This document shows positions 23,651-37,622 of a stretch of 64,000 nucleotides of DNA, one piece after another (positions within the stretch are counted from its first letter, which is position 1; each line of letters starts with the position of its first letter). The position numbers and the translations under genes were made by a program. The notes beneath the pieces were generated by a model. The model was not told where the DNA came from. It saw nothing but the letters and a program-made list of their open reading frames with translations, and searched no databases. Origin of the DNA: Brassica napus (lineage: Eukaryota; Streptophyta; Magnoliopsida; Brassicales; Brassicaceae); assembly GCF_020379485.1 (NCBI RefSeq), contig NC_063445.1, positions 52,539,422 through 52,603,421 on the forward strand, read 5' to 3'.

Positions 23651-25335
23651 TGTTGGGAATGTCCTAAAATCATTTGTACTTGCTCTTGTTAAAGTCGTAA
23701 CGTCGAGGTTCGACAATCGTGTAAATTTAGATGGTTATAATGTTTTGCTAGAAACCGCTTATAATCTATGGATTGAGAATCCATTACTAATTTTATATGA
23801 TCCTACAGGGTCACACACCTAAGCAAATTGGATCAATGATATCTTGGGTTTTATAAGTAACATAAATATAAATCTATGTTATATATGATATAAGTACATT
23901 ATATATAATTATATGTTAAGCACGTAAGATAAAGAAACTACTAATGTTTGTAAGTGGGCTTTTGCCTAATGGACTAATTACGTAAAGGTTAGTCACATGT
24001 ATTAGGCCAAAAGATCTATCTATATATATAAAGAAATGTTCGCCTCTCTCCCGTGAAGCCACGTCATCAATTCGTGCGTTCTGGGAGTGACACGTGTCCC
24101 ATTTCATATTTAAGGCCAAAATAAATGAATGCAATTAAGGGTAATCGAACCCAGCACCTCTAGCACTGGTAATTTCTCTTAGAACCACTAGGCTAAAGTC
24201 ATTTTTTATAAATATGTGGCCGCGAAAATACTTATTATCGTGTCAGCTGGAAGCTCATGCTTCTTCTGCTTGTGGCCAGGACCGACACTGAACTGACGTC
24301 AAGATGAAGATCGTGAAGTTAAAAACTTTGCTCCAAACAGTTTTGCAATGTTTCCAACTTTTATAACTTGATGCATATAATATATATCAAAATTTGTTGT
24401 ACACGCTTTTATTAGTTTTGCTTTTAAAAGAAGGTATTTACAGTTATAAATGTTTTGTGCCAGTGAAGTAATGGTTGAAAAATTTCTATACATATGTCAT
24501 TTTAAAATAACACCCAACTTCTATATATATAGTCAATACATATATCCATGTTATATTCTAGACTAAATATTTTCTCTTTTAAAAATATAGAAAACAATTT
24601 TTTTAGTCTACAAGCAAATGTTGTAGAGCAAGTATGCATTATACAAAATAATATATATTTAAAATCCATACACAAAAACATAAAAGTTGTTATAGGCCTC
24701 TTTCTCACACATGCACACTCCACTATGAATAAAAATTAAAAAAAATAGTATTGTTATCAAACTTTATCACAAATCCACATTTGTATATCTATAATTATGA
24801 GTTGGACAATTAGTTAATTTGATACAATACCAAAGCAAGAATAATCGAAAAACAACTATACCACCGTATACTAATAAGTAAGACATAACAGATAACCAAA
24901 TTCTTGAATCTTAAAACAAATTTCAACTCGAGCATTTAGTGAATATCAAATTAACTAATATCCCGCCCGCAGGGCGGGCCGACCCTAGTTGTCTATATAG
25001 GATAATGATACTTTGATGATATGATCATCCACTTACGGCGGAAAACCCTAAAAGATATATAAGAGTGACAAAACGTTTGTCAAGGTTTAAGATCTGATCT
25101 TGACGGCACTAGCATCCCGTATCGATCCAATTTGTGTTCGTGTGGATACCGGTAGAGGCACGACATTTGGAGTGTTAGAAATCTCGACTTGGTTTATTCA
25201 TCTTTCTGCTGCATAATAACCAGGTATATTCGAAACTCTAAGATCTAAGTTTATTTCAGTATTGACATGAGATTCTAGACATATAAATTCCTAGGTTGAT
25301 TTATAAATAGTTATAAACCGGTTTGAATTCCAACA
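23651..25335 (+). repeat. 5' LTR of the Copia element, interrupted by a Helitron
   Basis: 1,685 bp; the parts 23,651-24,014 and 24,989-25,335 together match the 711-bp 3' LTR end to end. The rest is the 974-bp Helitron. The small frame seen in the LTR is not a gene. Confidence 0.95.
24015..24988 (+). mobile_element. Non-autonomous Helitron nested in the Copia 5' LTR (974 bp)
   Basis: It starts TCTATCTATATATATAAAG and ends in a 7-bp-stem hairpin CCCGCCC-GCA-GGGCGGG followed by CCGACCCTAG, the canonical Helitron CTAG end. It sits between A and T. The undisturbed 3' LTR shows the empty site (aaaaga|ttgtc), so both ends are known to the base. Inside, on the minus strand, 24,120-24,205 holds tRNA-like Pol III boxes (TAGCCTAGTGG and GGGTTCGATT). 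No transposase. Confidence 0.95.
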
Positions 25336-25336
25336 G

Positions 25337-25348
25337 TGGTATCAGAGC
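25337..25348 (+). other. Copia primer-binding site (initiator tRNA-Met type)
   Basis: TGGTATCAGAGC starts one base after the 5' LTR and is complementary to the 3' end of plant initiator tRNA-Met. It is the normal priming site for Copia minus-strand synthesis. Confidence 0.93.
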
Positions 25349-26470
25349 CTACTTGTTCAATACTGAAATTAGATCTTGTTAAATCTATAATTTGGTATAG
25401 ATAATAAATTGATATGCTCGTATGTTAAAAAAAAAAAAAAAACTAATTTGATTAAGGTAGATATACGGCATGGTAAGTTACAACATTAAGAACATCCAAA
25501 CCCGTATATGGAGATATATGTTTTTGGTTGTGGTGTTCTTGAAAACTAATACGTTTATGTTCAGAATAATATTATTTAACATGAACATTATGATTATTGT
25601 AATCGATTAGTTTTCACATGTTGTATTGTCTTGAATTGAACTTGCATGTCTCGTAGTTTGTATAAATATATTATTTACATTTTAACATATGCATTATAGT
25701 AATGTCTCAATTGTTTACGTAAATAAATATATTTAGATTGTCTCGATCATATCAAAGTGTTGATATGGATTTAGATATTTATATACATGTATATATATAT
25801 ATTGATTTGGTTAAATCAACTTATTATCGTTCTAATTGGATTAGAACTAATATTATTCAATAAATAATATATTATTTTAATTAGATTAAAATAAATAAAT
25901 TATTTATAATTCAATTAAAATACATATTAGATATGTATTAGTTATATTTATATTTTATATTAGATATAAATTTTAAATATAAATTAAAATTGAATTAAAA
26001 ATCGTTCCTCAATTAATTTCAAGTACTTTTGATGTCTACCCAATCTTATCAACTATCAAGGCTTCTTTCGTTGTAAGATGGGCTTGCCAAAGCAAGGTGT
26101 CTGCAATTACATGAGTGAGGTAGATGGTAACGGTTACCATATGAATATAAGATTGGTTCACTTGACTAAGCTATCAAAACGGTTTTGGACTTAGAGATAT
26201 AGGTTGGATAAGACATAAGATGTCGTCTGACAAGCAAGAATTATATTGGATATAATTAGCAAAGTGTTGCTTACCTAAATAGCTAAACATTCGGGCGATG
26301 AGCCAAAGCTCACTCGGGTTCTAGTGAAATATGGATCTTGGATTATTATATTCATTTGAGGAAAACGTTTTGAATATAATATGAGTTTTCTTAATTGTTG
26401 AGATTTCACTAATTCCTATACATCATATTAATATTTGCTATTCTTCTATTCCTGAAAAGTTAACTCCTCA
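25349..26470 (+). other. Copia 5' untranslated region, AT-rich, non-coding
   Basis: About 1.1 kb of AT-rich DNA between the primer site and the first gag-like codons, including an A tract near 25,427-25,442. No reading frame is supported. Confidence 0.6.
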
Positions 26471-29400
26471 CAACCTACTTTCATTGCGATATGCCCTTGA
26501 GAAGGACATATTGAATGGATAAAATTTCCTCCAATGGTATCGAAACCCGAGAATTATTCTCAAACAAGAGTGTAAAACTTTAAAGGAAAGGATAAGCCAA
26601 GCTGGATTGTGAATCCTAGCCAGCTTGATCCTTCTCCTAAGTTTAAACCCTACTTGGAAGATCTGAAAAAAGAAAAAGACTTTTGAAACATCGTCTAGGG
26701 GTATTTATGTTATAGAAGTAAATGTTACTACTTTTGGCTCTACTTCTTGGGTATGGGATACCGGCTGTGGTACTCATATTTGTACGAATATGAATGGCCT
26801 AAGCAACAGTAGAATATTGGAGAAAAGACAAGTCGACCTACGCTTGGGAAATGGAGCAAGTGTTGCTGCATTAGCTGTGAGAACATTTCACTTGTCTTTA
26901 CCTTCAGGCTTGGTTTTAAAACTTAAGAATTGCTACTATGTACCAGCTATAAGTAGGAATATTATTTTCATTCCTTGTTTGGATTTGGAAGGATTTCAGT
27001 TTTCGATCAAAAAAAACAAGTGTTGTTCTTTTGATCGTAATGATATCTTTTATGGTAGCGGTCCATTAGAGAATGGACTTTATATTCTAAACCAAAGCGT
27101 GCCTGTCTATAATATCAGTACCAAAAGATTCAAGTCTAACGACACGAATCAGAATTTTCTTTGGCATTGTTGTTTGGGCCACATAAATAAGAAACGCATT
27201 CAAAAACTTCATAGTGATGGACTTTTGAGCTCATTTGATTATGAATCATATGAAATATGTGAATCTTATTTATTGAGTAAAATGGCTAAGGCTCATTTTA
27301 CTGGACACGGTGAATGAGCCAAAGACTTGTTGGAACTTATACATACCGATGTATGCAGACCAATGAGTATAAATGCTAAAGAAAACTATCAGTACTTCAT
27401 TACATTTACTGAGGACTTCAGTAGATATGGTTATGTTTATCTAATGAAACATAAGTCTGAATCTTTTGAAAAGTTCAAAGAATTTCATAATGAAGTACAA
27501 AATCAGCTTGACAAGAAAATAAAAGCTCTTCGATCTGATCGAGGTGGAGAATATTTGAGTCAAGCGTTTAATGATCATCTAAGAGAATGTGGAATTGTTT
27601 CACAACTCACTCCTCCAGGAACATCACAATGGAATGGTGTGTCCCAAAGGAGAAATCGAACTTTATTAAATATGGTTCGGTCTATGATGAGTCATGCAGA
27701 TCTTCCACCATCCTTTTGGGGATACGCTCTAGAAACGTCTGTATTTACGCTGAATAGATGTCCATCAAAATCAGTTGAAAAGTCTCCATATGAGATATGG
27801 ACTGGAAAGGTTCCAAATTTGTCTTTTCTGAAAATTTGGGGTTTTGATGCTTATGTCAAACATATGTTTACAGATAAGCTTTGACCAAAATCTGATAAAT
27901 GCTTCTTCGTTGGTTATCCCAAAGAAACCAAAGGTTATTACTTTTACAACTCCACTGAGAACAAAGTGTTTGTTGCTCGTAGTGGCATTTTTCTTGAGAG
28001 AGAGTTTCTTTCTAAGAAGAACAGTGGGAGTAAAGTACAACTCGAAGAAGTTCGAGAAACACAGGAAAATGTTTCATCCTCTCAGGAAGATGATCAATTA
28101 GATTTACGAGAGTCGTAGAATCTACACCTGTGGAACCTGAGTTACGTAGGTCCGAAAGACACGTCACGAACCTGTTAGATATGGGGTTTGGGTGACAAAT
28201 CATCATGATTTATTGATAATAGAGAATGATGAACCTATGTCCTTTGAGGAAGCTATGATAGGCCCAGACTCTGATAAATGGCGAGAAGCCGCAGAATCCA
28301 AAATGGACTCCATGTCAGTAAACAAAGTGTGGACTTTGGTTGATTTACCTGATGGTGTTAAAACCATTGAGTGTAAATGGATTTTCAAGAAGAAAACTGA
28401 CATGGATGGTAATATACGGATATACAAAGCTAGATTGGTGGCTAAAGGTTACAAACAAATTCATGGTATTGACTATGATGAAACCTATTCACCAGTTGCA
28501 ATGCTTAAGTCTATTCGGATTCTCCTAGCAATTGCCGCTCATTATGACTATGAGATTTGGCAAATGGATGTGAAAACAGCTTTCCTTAATGGAAATCTCG
28601 AAGAGGATGTGTACATGACACAAACTGAAGGTTTCACAGTCCCTGGAAGTGCTGGGAAAGTATGCAAGCTTCAACGTTCCATTTATGGTTTGAAGCAATC
28701 ATCTCGGAGCTGGAATCTTCGTTTTAATGAGGTTATCAAAGAGTTTGATTTCATTAGAAATGAAGAAGAACCTTTCGTTTACAAGAAGACTAGTGGGAGC
28801 GCAGTTGTTTTCTTAGTGTTGTATGTAGATGACATACTTCTCATTGGAAATGACGTTTCTATGCTTAATTCTGTAAAGACTTGGCTTGGAGGTTGTTTCT
28901 CAATGAAAGACATGGGTGAAGCTGCATATATTCTTGGAATAAGAATCTATAGAGATAGATTAAATAAGACTATTGGATTATGTCAAGATACTTATATCGA
29001 TAAGGTTTTGCATAGATTCAAGATGCATGATTCCAAGAAAGGCTTCTTGTCGATGTCCCATGGCATAACTCTCAGCAAGACTCAGTGTCCGTCGACACAT
29101 GATGAGCGAGAGTGCATGAGTAGAATCCCATATGCTTCTGGTCTAGGATCTATCATGTATGCCATGTTCTGTACTCGTCCAGATGTTGCATGTGCTTTGA
29201 GCATGACGAGTCGATACCAATCTAGTCTAGGTGAAAGTCACTGAACAGCAGTCAAGACTATCCTCAAGTATTTGAGAAATACTAAGGATAAGTTCTTGGT
29301 CTATGGAGGAAGTGATGAACTTGTTGTGAGTGGTTACACTGATGCCAGCTTTCAGACGGACAAAGATGATTTCCGATCACAATCTTGTTTCATTTTTTGT

Positions 29401-29558
29401 CTTAATGGAGGAGCAGTGAGTTGGAAGAGTTCCAAGCAAAGCACCATAGCATAGTCTCAATGGATGAAAATGTTGCTGATCCATTGACCAAGCCTCTTCC
29501 ATGGCCTAAGTATGAGAGTCATGCTGCAGCCATGGGTATTAAGTATCTTAAGATGTGA
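26471..29558 (+). pseudogene. Copia gag-pol polyprotein, decayed
   Basis: A short gag N-terminal trace (LRYALEKDILNG, then NFLQWYRN) starts near 26,485. Most of gag, including the zinc knuckle, is missing. Then follow: protease motif WDTGCGTHIC (Asp at 26,757), gag-pre-integrase (LWHCCLGHI), integrase core (HTDVC, SDRGGEY, then NGVSQRRNRTL, where the third catalytic residue, normally Glu, is Gln), reverse transcriptase with YVDD (around 28,825) and RNase H (SGYTDASF). Breaks: TGA at 27,315 and 27,882, stop and frameshift between 28,115 and 28,192, TGA for Trp at 29,242, and an internal RNase H deletion at about 29,455. The end reads ADPLTKPLP...MGIKYLKM. Not functional. Confidence 0.92.
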
Positions 29559-30371
29559 TCTTGATTTTAGTGGGAGACTTTATGTTTATGATATGATGTT
29601 CATACTGACATACATTTGATTATGTATTCAAACAAATGAAATTGTTTCAGATTTATTTGATTATTGGATAATTAAATAAATGTTCCAAAATAATTTATAT
29701 CATTCTTATAGGTCATCAAGTATGTGACTTGATCATGAAACTCTATAAGTGAAAGATGCTATAAATTATTGAGGTCCCTAGTCAAGGTTGTTAACGTGGG
29801 ACATTAATGACCATGAATGGCTAGTATGTGAGGTGATTGATGACTAAGTTTTATGGAGTCATTCAATATGTGGTATTGAAGTCAATCACATGGATATGTG
29901 TTAGAGAACACATGATCGGACTGACCCGCTATGAGAACTCTACAAGATTGTTTTATGAGTGTCATAAGAGTTTCTCAGTACGACTATAGAGTATAGTCCT
30001 TAGACCTGAGTTCGTCATGATTCTTTATTTATGGATTAGTTCACTTTGATCTTGTCAAACATCAGCCGTAACTGGTGATTATAAAGGCATTGATTAGGTG
30101 TTCTATGAAGTTTGTAAAGAGCAGGGATGGAACAAGATGAGATTTGTCCCTCCCATATAACGGAAGATAAATATCTCTGGGCCTATCAAAGATTTGATAC
30201 TGAGAAATGCATGGCCATGCTCAAACGAGGTGAATGTCAGTCGTTTGTTTGATCAGTATAAATCAGATTTCGATAAACATGATCTAGCTACAAGTTCTTG
30301 CCTTATGCTGAGATCGAGATATAGAGACAAAGAGATTATGAGAATAGATGATTCTAGTACAAGTGGGAGAT
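29559..30371 (+). other. Copia 3' untranslated region and polypurine tract
   Basis: Non-coding, unusually long (about 0.8 kb) for a Copia element. It ends in the purine-rich primer AAGTGGGAGAT directly before the 3' LTR. A 64-codon frame at 30,194-30,388 crosses into the LTR and is not a gene. Confidence 0.7.
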
Positions 30372-31082
30372 TGTTGGGAATGTCCTAAAATCATTTGTAC
30401 TTGCTCTGGTTAAAGTCGTAACATCGAGGTTCGACAATCGTGTAAATTTAGGTGGTTATAATGTTTTGCTAGAAACCGCTTATAATCTATGGATTGAGAA
30501 TCCATTACTAATTTTATATGATCCTACATGGTCACACACCTAAGCAAATTGGATCAATGATATCTTGGGTTTTATAAGTAACATAAATATATATGTGTGT
30601 TATATATGATATATATACATTATATATAATTATATGTTAAGCACGTAAGATAAATAAACTACTAATGTTTCTAAGTGGGCTTTTGCCTAATGGACTAATT
30701 ACATAAAGATTAGTCACGTGTATTAGGTCAAAAGATTGTCTATATAGGACAATGATACTTTGATGATATGATCATCCACTTACGGCGGAAAACCCTAAAA
30801 GATATATAAGAGTGACAAAACGTTTGTCAAGGTTTAAGATCTGATCTTGACGGCATTAGCATCTCGTATCGATCCAATTTGTGTGCGTGTGGATACCGGT
30901 AGAGGCACGACGTTTGGAGTGCTAGAAATCTCGACTTGGTTCATTGATCCTTCTGCTGCATAATAACCATGTATATTCGAAACTCTAAGATCTAAGTTTA
31001 TTTCAGTATTGACATGAGATTCAAGACATATAAATTCATAGTTTGATTTATAAATAATTATAAACCGGTTTGAATTCCAACA
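30372..31082 (+). repeat. 3' LTR of the Copia element (711 bp)
   Basis: TGTTGG...CCAACA; uninterrupted, and the reference copy for the interrupted 5' LTR. Confidence 0.96.
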
Positions 31083-31436
31083 GCATTAACAATCTTCCAT
31101 TGTGCTGAGAAAAGTAGATGCTCCATAACTTGGTGTTGAAATTTCTGATGCGCAAAGTAACGTGTTTCCAGTCACCAATATGTTATCTTACACGATAAGA
31201 AAACAATTCATTCAAGACAAACATTTTCCTCGAAAGTTCGTTAGGAAAATAACTATAGCCGACGACTTCCCAACAAAACGTGGTCGTTTTGGGACTAACT
31301 TTTTCTATTGGAAATTCATCGGACACGATCACAAATCTGACCGACAAAAAACCTGACGACTGTCTTCATGAATAGAAACTTGAAGCGGGCATTTCCGTTA
31401 AAAGGACAAAATATCCATAAAACAATCAGTGGCGGA
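31083..31436. other. Unassigned spacer between Copia and the next MITE
   Basis: No gene. A 64-codon frame (31,162-31,356) has no recognised features. Content is more GC-rich than average around 31,230-31,380, perhaps an old transposon scrap. Confidence 0.4.
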
Positions 31437-31613
31437 CCCATTTGGTGAGTTATGGGGTCAGTTGAGACCACAAAAATAACAAATATTTAATTTGTTGGCA
31501 ATGTTCATTAATCATTTGTGGTGCAGTTGGTTAGATAATTCACGATTGAACCCACAAATAGCGGGTTCGAATACCTTCGCTGACACCTTGAAACTTTTTT
31601 GGGTCCGCCACTG
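31437..31613. mobile_element. hAT-type MITE with internal tRNA-like boxes (177 bp)
   Basis: Perfect 14-bp inverted ends CAGTGGCGGACCCA. The flanking 8-mers AAAACAAT (31,429-31,436) and ACAACAAT (31,614-31,621) differ at one base. The interior contains TGGTGCAGTTGG and GGGTTCGAAT, which look like Pol III A and B boxes about 40 bp apart. Confidence 0.8.
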
Positions 31614-31649
31614 ACAACAATGGCAGTGAAAATGCCTCCAAACAGTGTG

Positions 31650-32133
31650 TGTAGATGTTGATGGAGTGCCTTAGCATTCTGTTATCTAGTCTAGACAGCA
31701 ACTCCCTTGCTGCTGTCCTCTCACAAAATGTTAAGGATAGAGCAAAAGGTGTTGCAGAAGAATGGAATCCACTGCTGGCAACTCTTGACATGGATGCTGG
31801 CAATGGTAACTCTTTGGAGGCTCATGCTTTCTTGCAACTACTGGCTACTTTTGGTATTGTTTCGGACTTTAAAAGAAGATGAACTCTTGGAGCTGATCCC
31901 CCGTCTCACGTTGTCGTCAGGCAGCTGAGCTTTGCCATTCTCTTGGATTGTCAGAAAAAAATGCCTGGTTTGTTCTCTAATTTAAAAGATATGGCTGATT
32001 CTATTGCATGTCATATGACATTGTGTGCCTTTACCATTGGTCTTAACCCTTGTTGTCATGTGCACCACTTCGTTAATTGCAGGTGAGATTGAAGTTCTAG
32101 TGAATAGTGGACAACACATTGATGCCGGAAACT
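31650..32133 (+). pseudogene. FRL3 pseudogene fragment
   Basis: Closely matches FRL3 from about 8,745 to 9,175: the end of exon 1, the first intron and the first ~45 bp of exon 2. A one-base insertion near 31,873 breaks the frame; further indels follow. Its intron copy keeps ~50 bp more than the functional gene. Both sides are cut off. Its position immediately upstream of GLR copy B repeats the FRL3-GLR order of the first unit. Confidence 0.92.
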
Positions 32134-32801
32134 AGATGCCTGTCTAGACGGCAAATCGGATTAAAAAAATGATTTTTGTAGAATAATTAAAAATTGATCT
32201 AGAAAATTAAAAAATCGGTGTAGACCCAGCCTAAACAATATTTCCCTATAAAGTATAAAGTGACTAACTGCGATTAATAAGATCATAAACATTCTTCTTT
32301 TCGTTTGATTTGTTTCCTAGCATCTTACCGTCAGATTTAATTAAGCTAGTAGCCGCTCTTGCGATAGAAACACAATTAACAGGTCAAGGCTAATAAGTCA
32401 ATACCAAAGAAAACACATTTGTTTTTTACAACCGTTGACAAATATTTTTGTTGCTAACATTGATCCGTTTTAACGATTATCTACACTATAAAATCCTTAT
32501 TTTCTTTACTTTTCTTTGACTAAAACATTAGAAAAATACAATTGAACTCCCTAAAATAATGATATGATTGACAAAAGAGTAGCCAACCTCAAAATACAAG
32601 CTGAAACTTTGGATCATTTCAACCATACGAATATTTTTTGTATTATAATCTTATTCTAGTGGAATAATTCTACAAGAGGAAAAACAAAACACGGCATGCG
32701 TTGGCTAGAATCGACTGGTTATATATAGTAAAAGTATAATAAAAATGTTCATGTAGAACGTGTATGTTGTTTTTTCCTTTGCAATTGGAAACTTCTTTCT
32801 A
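32134..32801 (+). promoter_or_regulatory. Upstream region of GLR copy B
   Basis: From about 32,330 it is alignable to the region before GLR-A (10,560-11,331) but without the SINE. The first 80 bp (gcctgtctagacgg ... gtgtagaccca) look like a remnant of another TIR element. Confidence 0.6.
32720..32727 (+). promoter_or_regulatory. TATA box of GLR copy B
   Basis: TATATATA 75 bp upstream of the ATG, in the same setting as in copy A. Confidence 0.55.
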
Positions 32802-36139
<3,338 letters not shown>

Positions 36140-37622
36140 AAAGAGATTCAAATATAGCAAAAGGTCCATACAAGTGAAGTGGATGGTTTTGTTCTTGTGT
36201 GTAATAGTACAAGTGAAGGTGGATGGCTCCTGTTCTTGTGTGTTGTTGTGCCCAAGTCTTTTAGCTTACACAATTGTTGCGATGTTGTTCGTCTTTAACT
36301 CTGACCTAGAGCTTCAGCAAGCTACCTTAGCCTTCTTTCTCCAGAAGTTGATCCAGTGTGATATGATTCTTGCTTGATTCAAACCGGATTAGGCCTGTAA
36401 ATATAAATGATGTTTTGACCTTTATTTGCTTGTAAGTTGCAGATGTAATATACACTTGCTTGATTCAAGACCCGTCCACACCAAATCCACCACTACAAAA
36501 GCTTATTATAGTTGGTATAATTAATAAGATCATAAGCATCCGATCATTCTTGGTTTGATATTGTACTAGGTTGTTTCTCGTAGCATCTATCTACCATAAA
36601 TATTATCTTAGATCTTTCATTTCTCAAGGGAGTTCTTTATTTTGACCGTCAGATTTGGTTAAGCTACATAGCTGTTCTTGGGATAGAAAGACGATTTAGA
36701 TTGGTGGTCTGAAGTTGCGGCCTAAACTTACTTTAAGGACAAAGGATATTGACCAAGTTCGATTATAAGAGAGCGTTTACTTTTGAGATGAAACTTACTT
36801 CATTTCCTCTACTTCTAGATGTATGTATATATAACCTCGACCGTATAACATTATTGCCGAATTATTGGTTGCTAACAAAAGCTAAGAGAGGTTACGTAAC
36901 ATGTCAGCAGGTTAATACCAAAAGAAAACACAAATGTTTTCACACTAAAGAATATCCAAATTTGCCTTACTTTTCCTAAACAAAATTATTAGAAAATGGA
37001 ATCGAATTCCCTAAGATAATGTTTTGTGTGACAAAAGAGTAACCTCGGAAACCCACACTGAATTTCCTTTTGAATTTGTAACCCCTTAGATAAGCCGGTC
37101 CAGTGGAAAATCTGAAACGTCAAAAATTTTCTACCATAGTGGAATAACTTTGCACAAAGCTGTGCCTCCTTTGTAAAAAATAAGACAATAATTTTAGGCC
37201 CCCCCGCCAAAATATCTGGGCCCCTATATTAATAAATTTTGATATCAAAAAAATTCATCATAATAAAAATGGCTGTTAGCATATATATCAAAAATAATAT
37301 TAACTGAAATTAATATTCATCTTTATATGTTTTTAATAAGCTATTTAACAGTGTAACCATTTATTTACCTATAAATTGTTTTGAACTATTTTATTCATAA
37401 AATAAAATAAAAAATATATATATGAGAAATATATATATTTATATATATAATTAAATTTACAAAAATAATGAGCAACCAAAGTTTCACCCCAATTAGAATT
37501 TTGTTTTGGGTTTAGGCTTACTTTACAGAGGTAAAACAAAACACGGCATGGATTGGCTAGACTTGGTTATATAATAAGAATGATCAAGTACATATGTTTT
37601 CGTAACTGGAAACTTCTTTTTA
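36140..37622 (+). other. 3' flank of GLR-B and upstream region of GLR-C
   Basis: No gene. 36,140-36,450 matches the 3' flank of copy A. 36,540-36,700 and 36,870-37,060 match upstream segments of the other copies. 37,060-37,490 is an AT-rich insert with a C run (37,198-37,205), probably old transposon sequence. Confidence 0.55.
37568..37576 (+). promoter_or_regulatory. TATA box of GLR copy C
   Basis: TATATAATA about 50 bp before the ATG, after the same 'ttggctaga' block as in the other copies. Confidence 0.5.

Larger units (their letters stand above)
23651..31082 (+). mobile_element. Ty1/Copia LTR retrotransposon, decayed, 7,432 bp
   Basis: The LTRs begin TGTTGG and end CCAACA. A perfect 5-bp duplication GCATT flanks the whole element (23,646-23,650; 31,083-31,087). 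The primer-binding site matches initiator tRNA-Met (TGGTATCAGAGC) and a purine tract precedes the 3' LTR. The domain order protease, integrase, reverse transcriptase, RNase H is Copia. After removing the nested Helitron both LTRs are 711 bp, and by eye differ at about 29 positions (~4%), so insertion was probably 1-3 million years ago under usual plant rates. It lies between GLR-A and the FRL3 pseudogene. Confidence 0.96.

Noticed and set aside
23640..23822. 60-codon frame at the start of the Copia element
   Set aside because: It begins in the flank and lies in the LTR; the same sequence recurs in the 3' LTR.
24115..24205. Possible tRNA gene on the minus strand
   Set aside because: Only A and B boxes are recognisable; I could not form acceptor or anticodon stems.
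30194..30388. 64-codon frame before the 3' LTR
   Set aside because: Crosses the polypurine tract into the LTR and has no domain.
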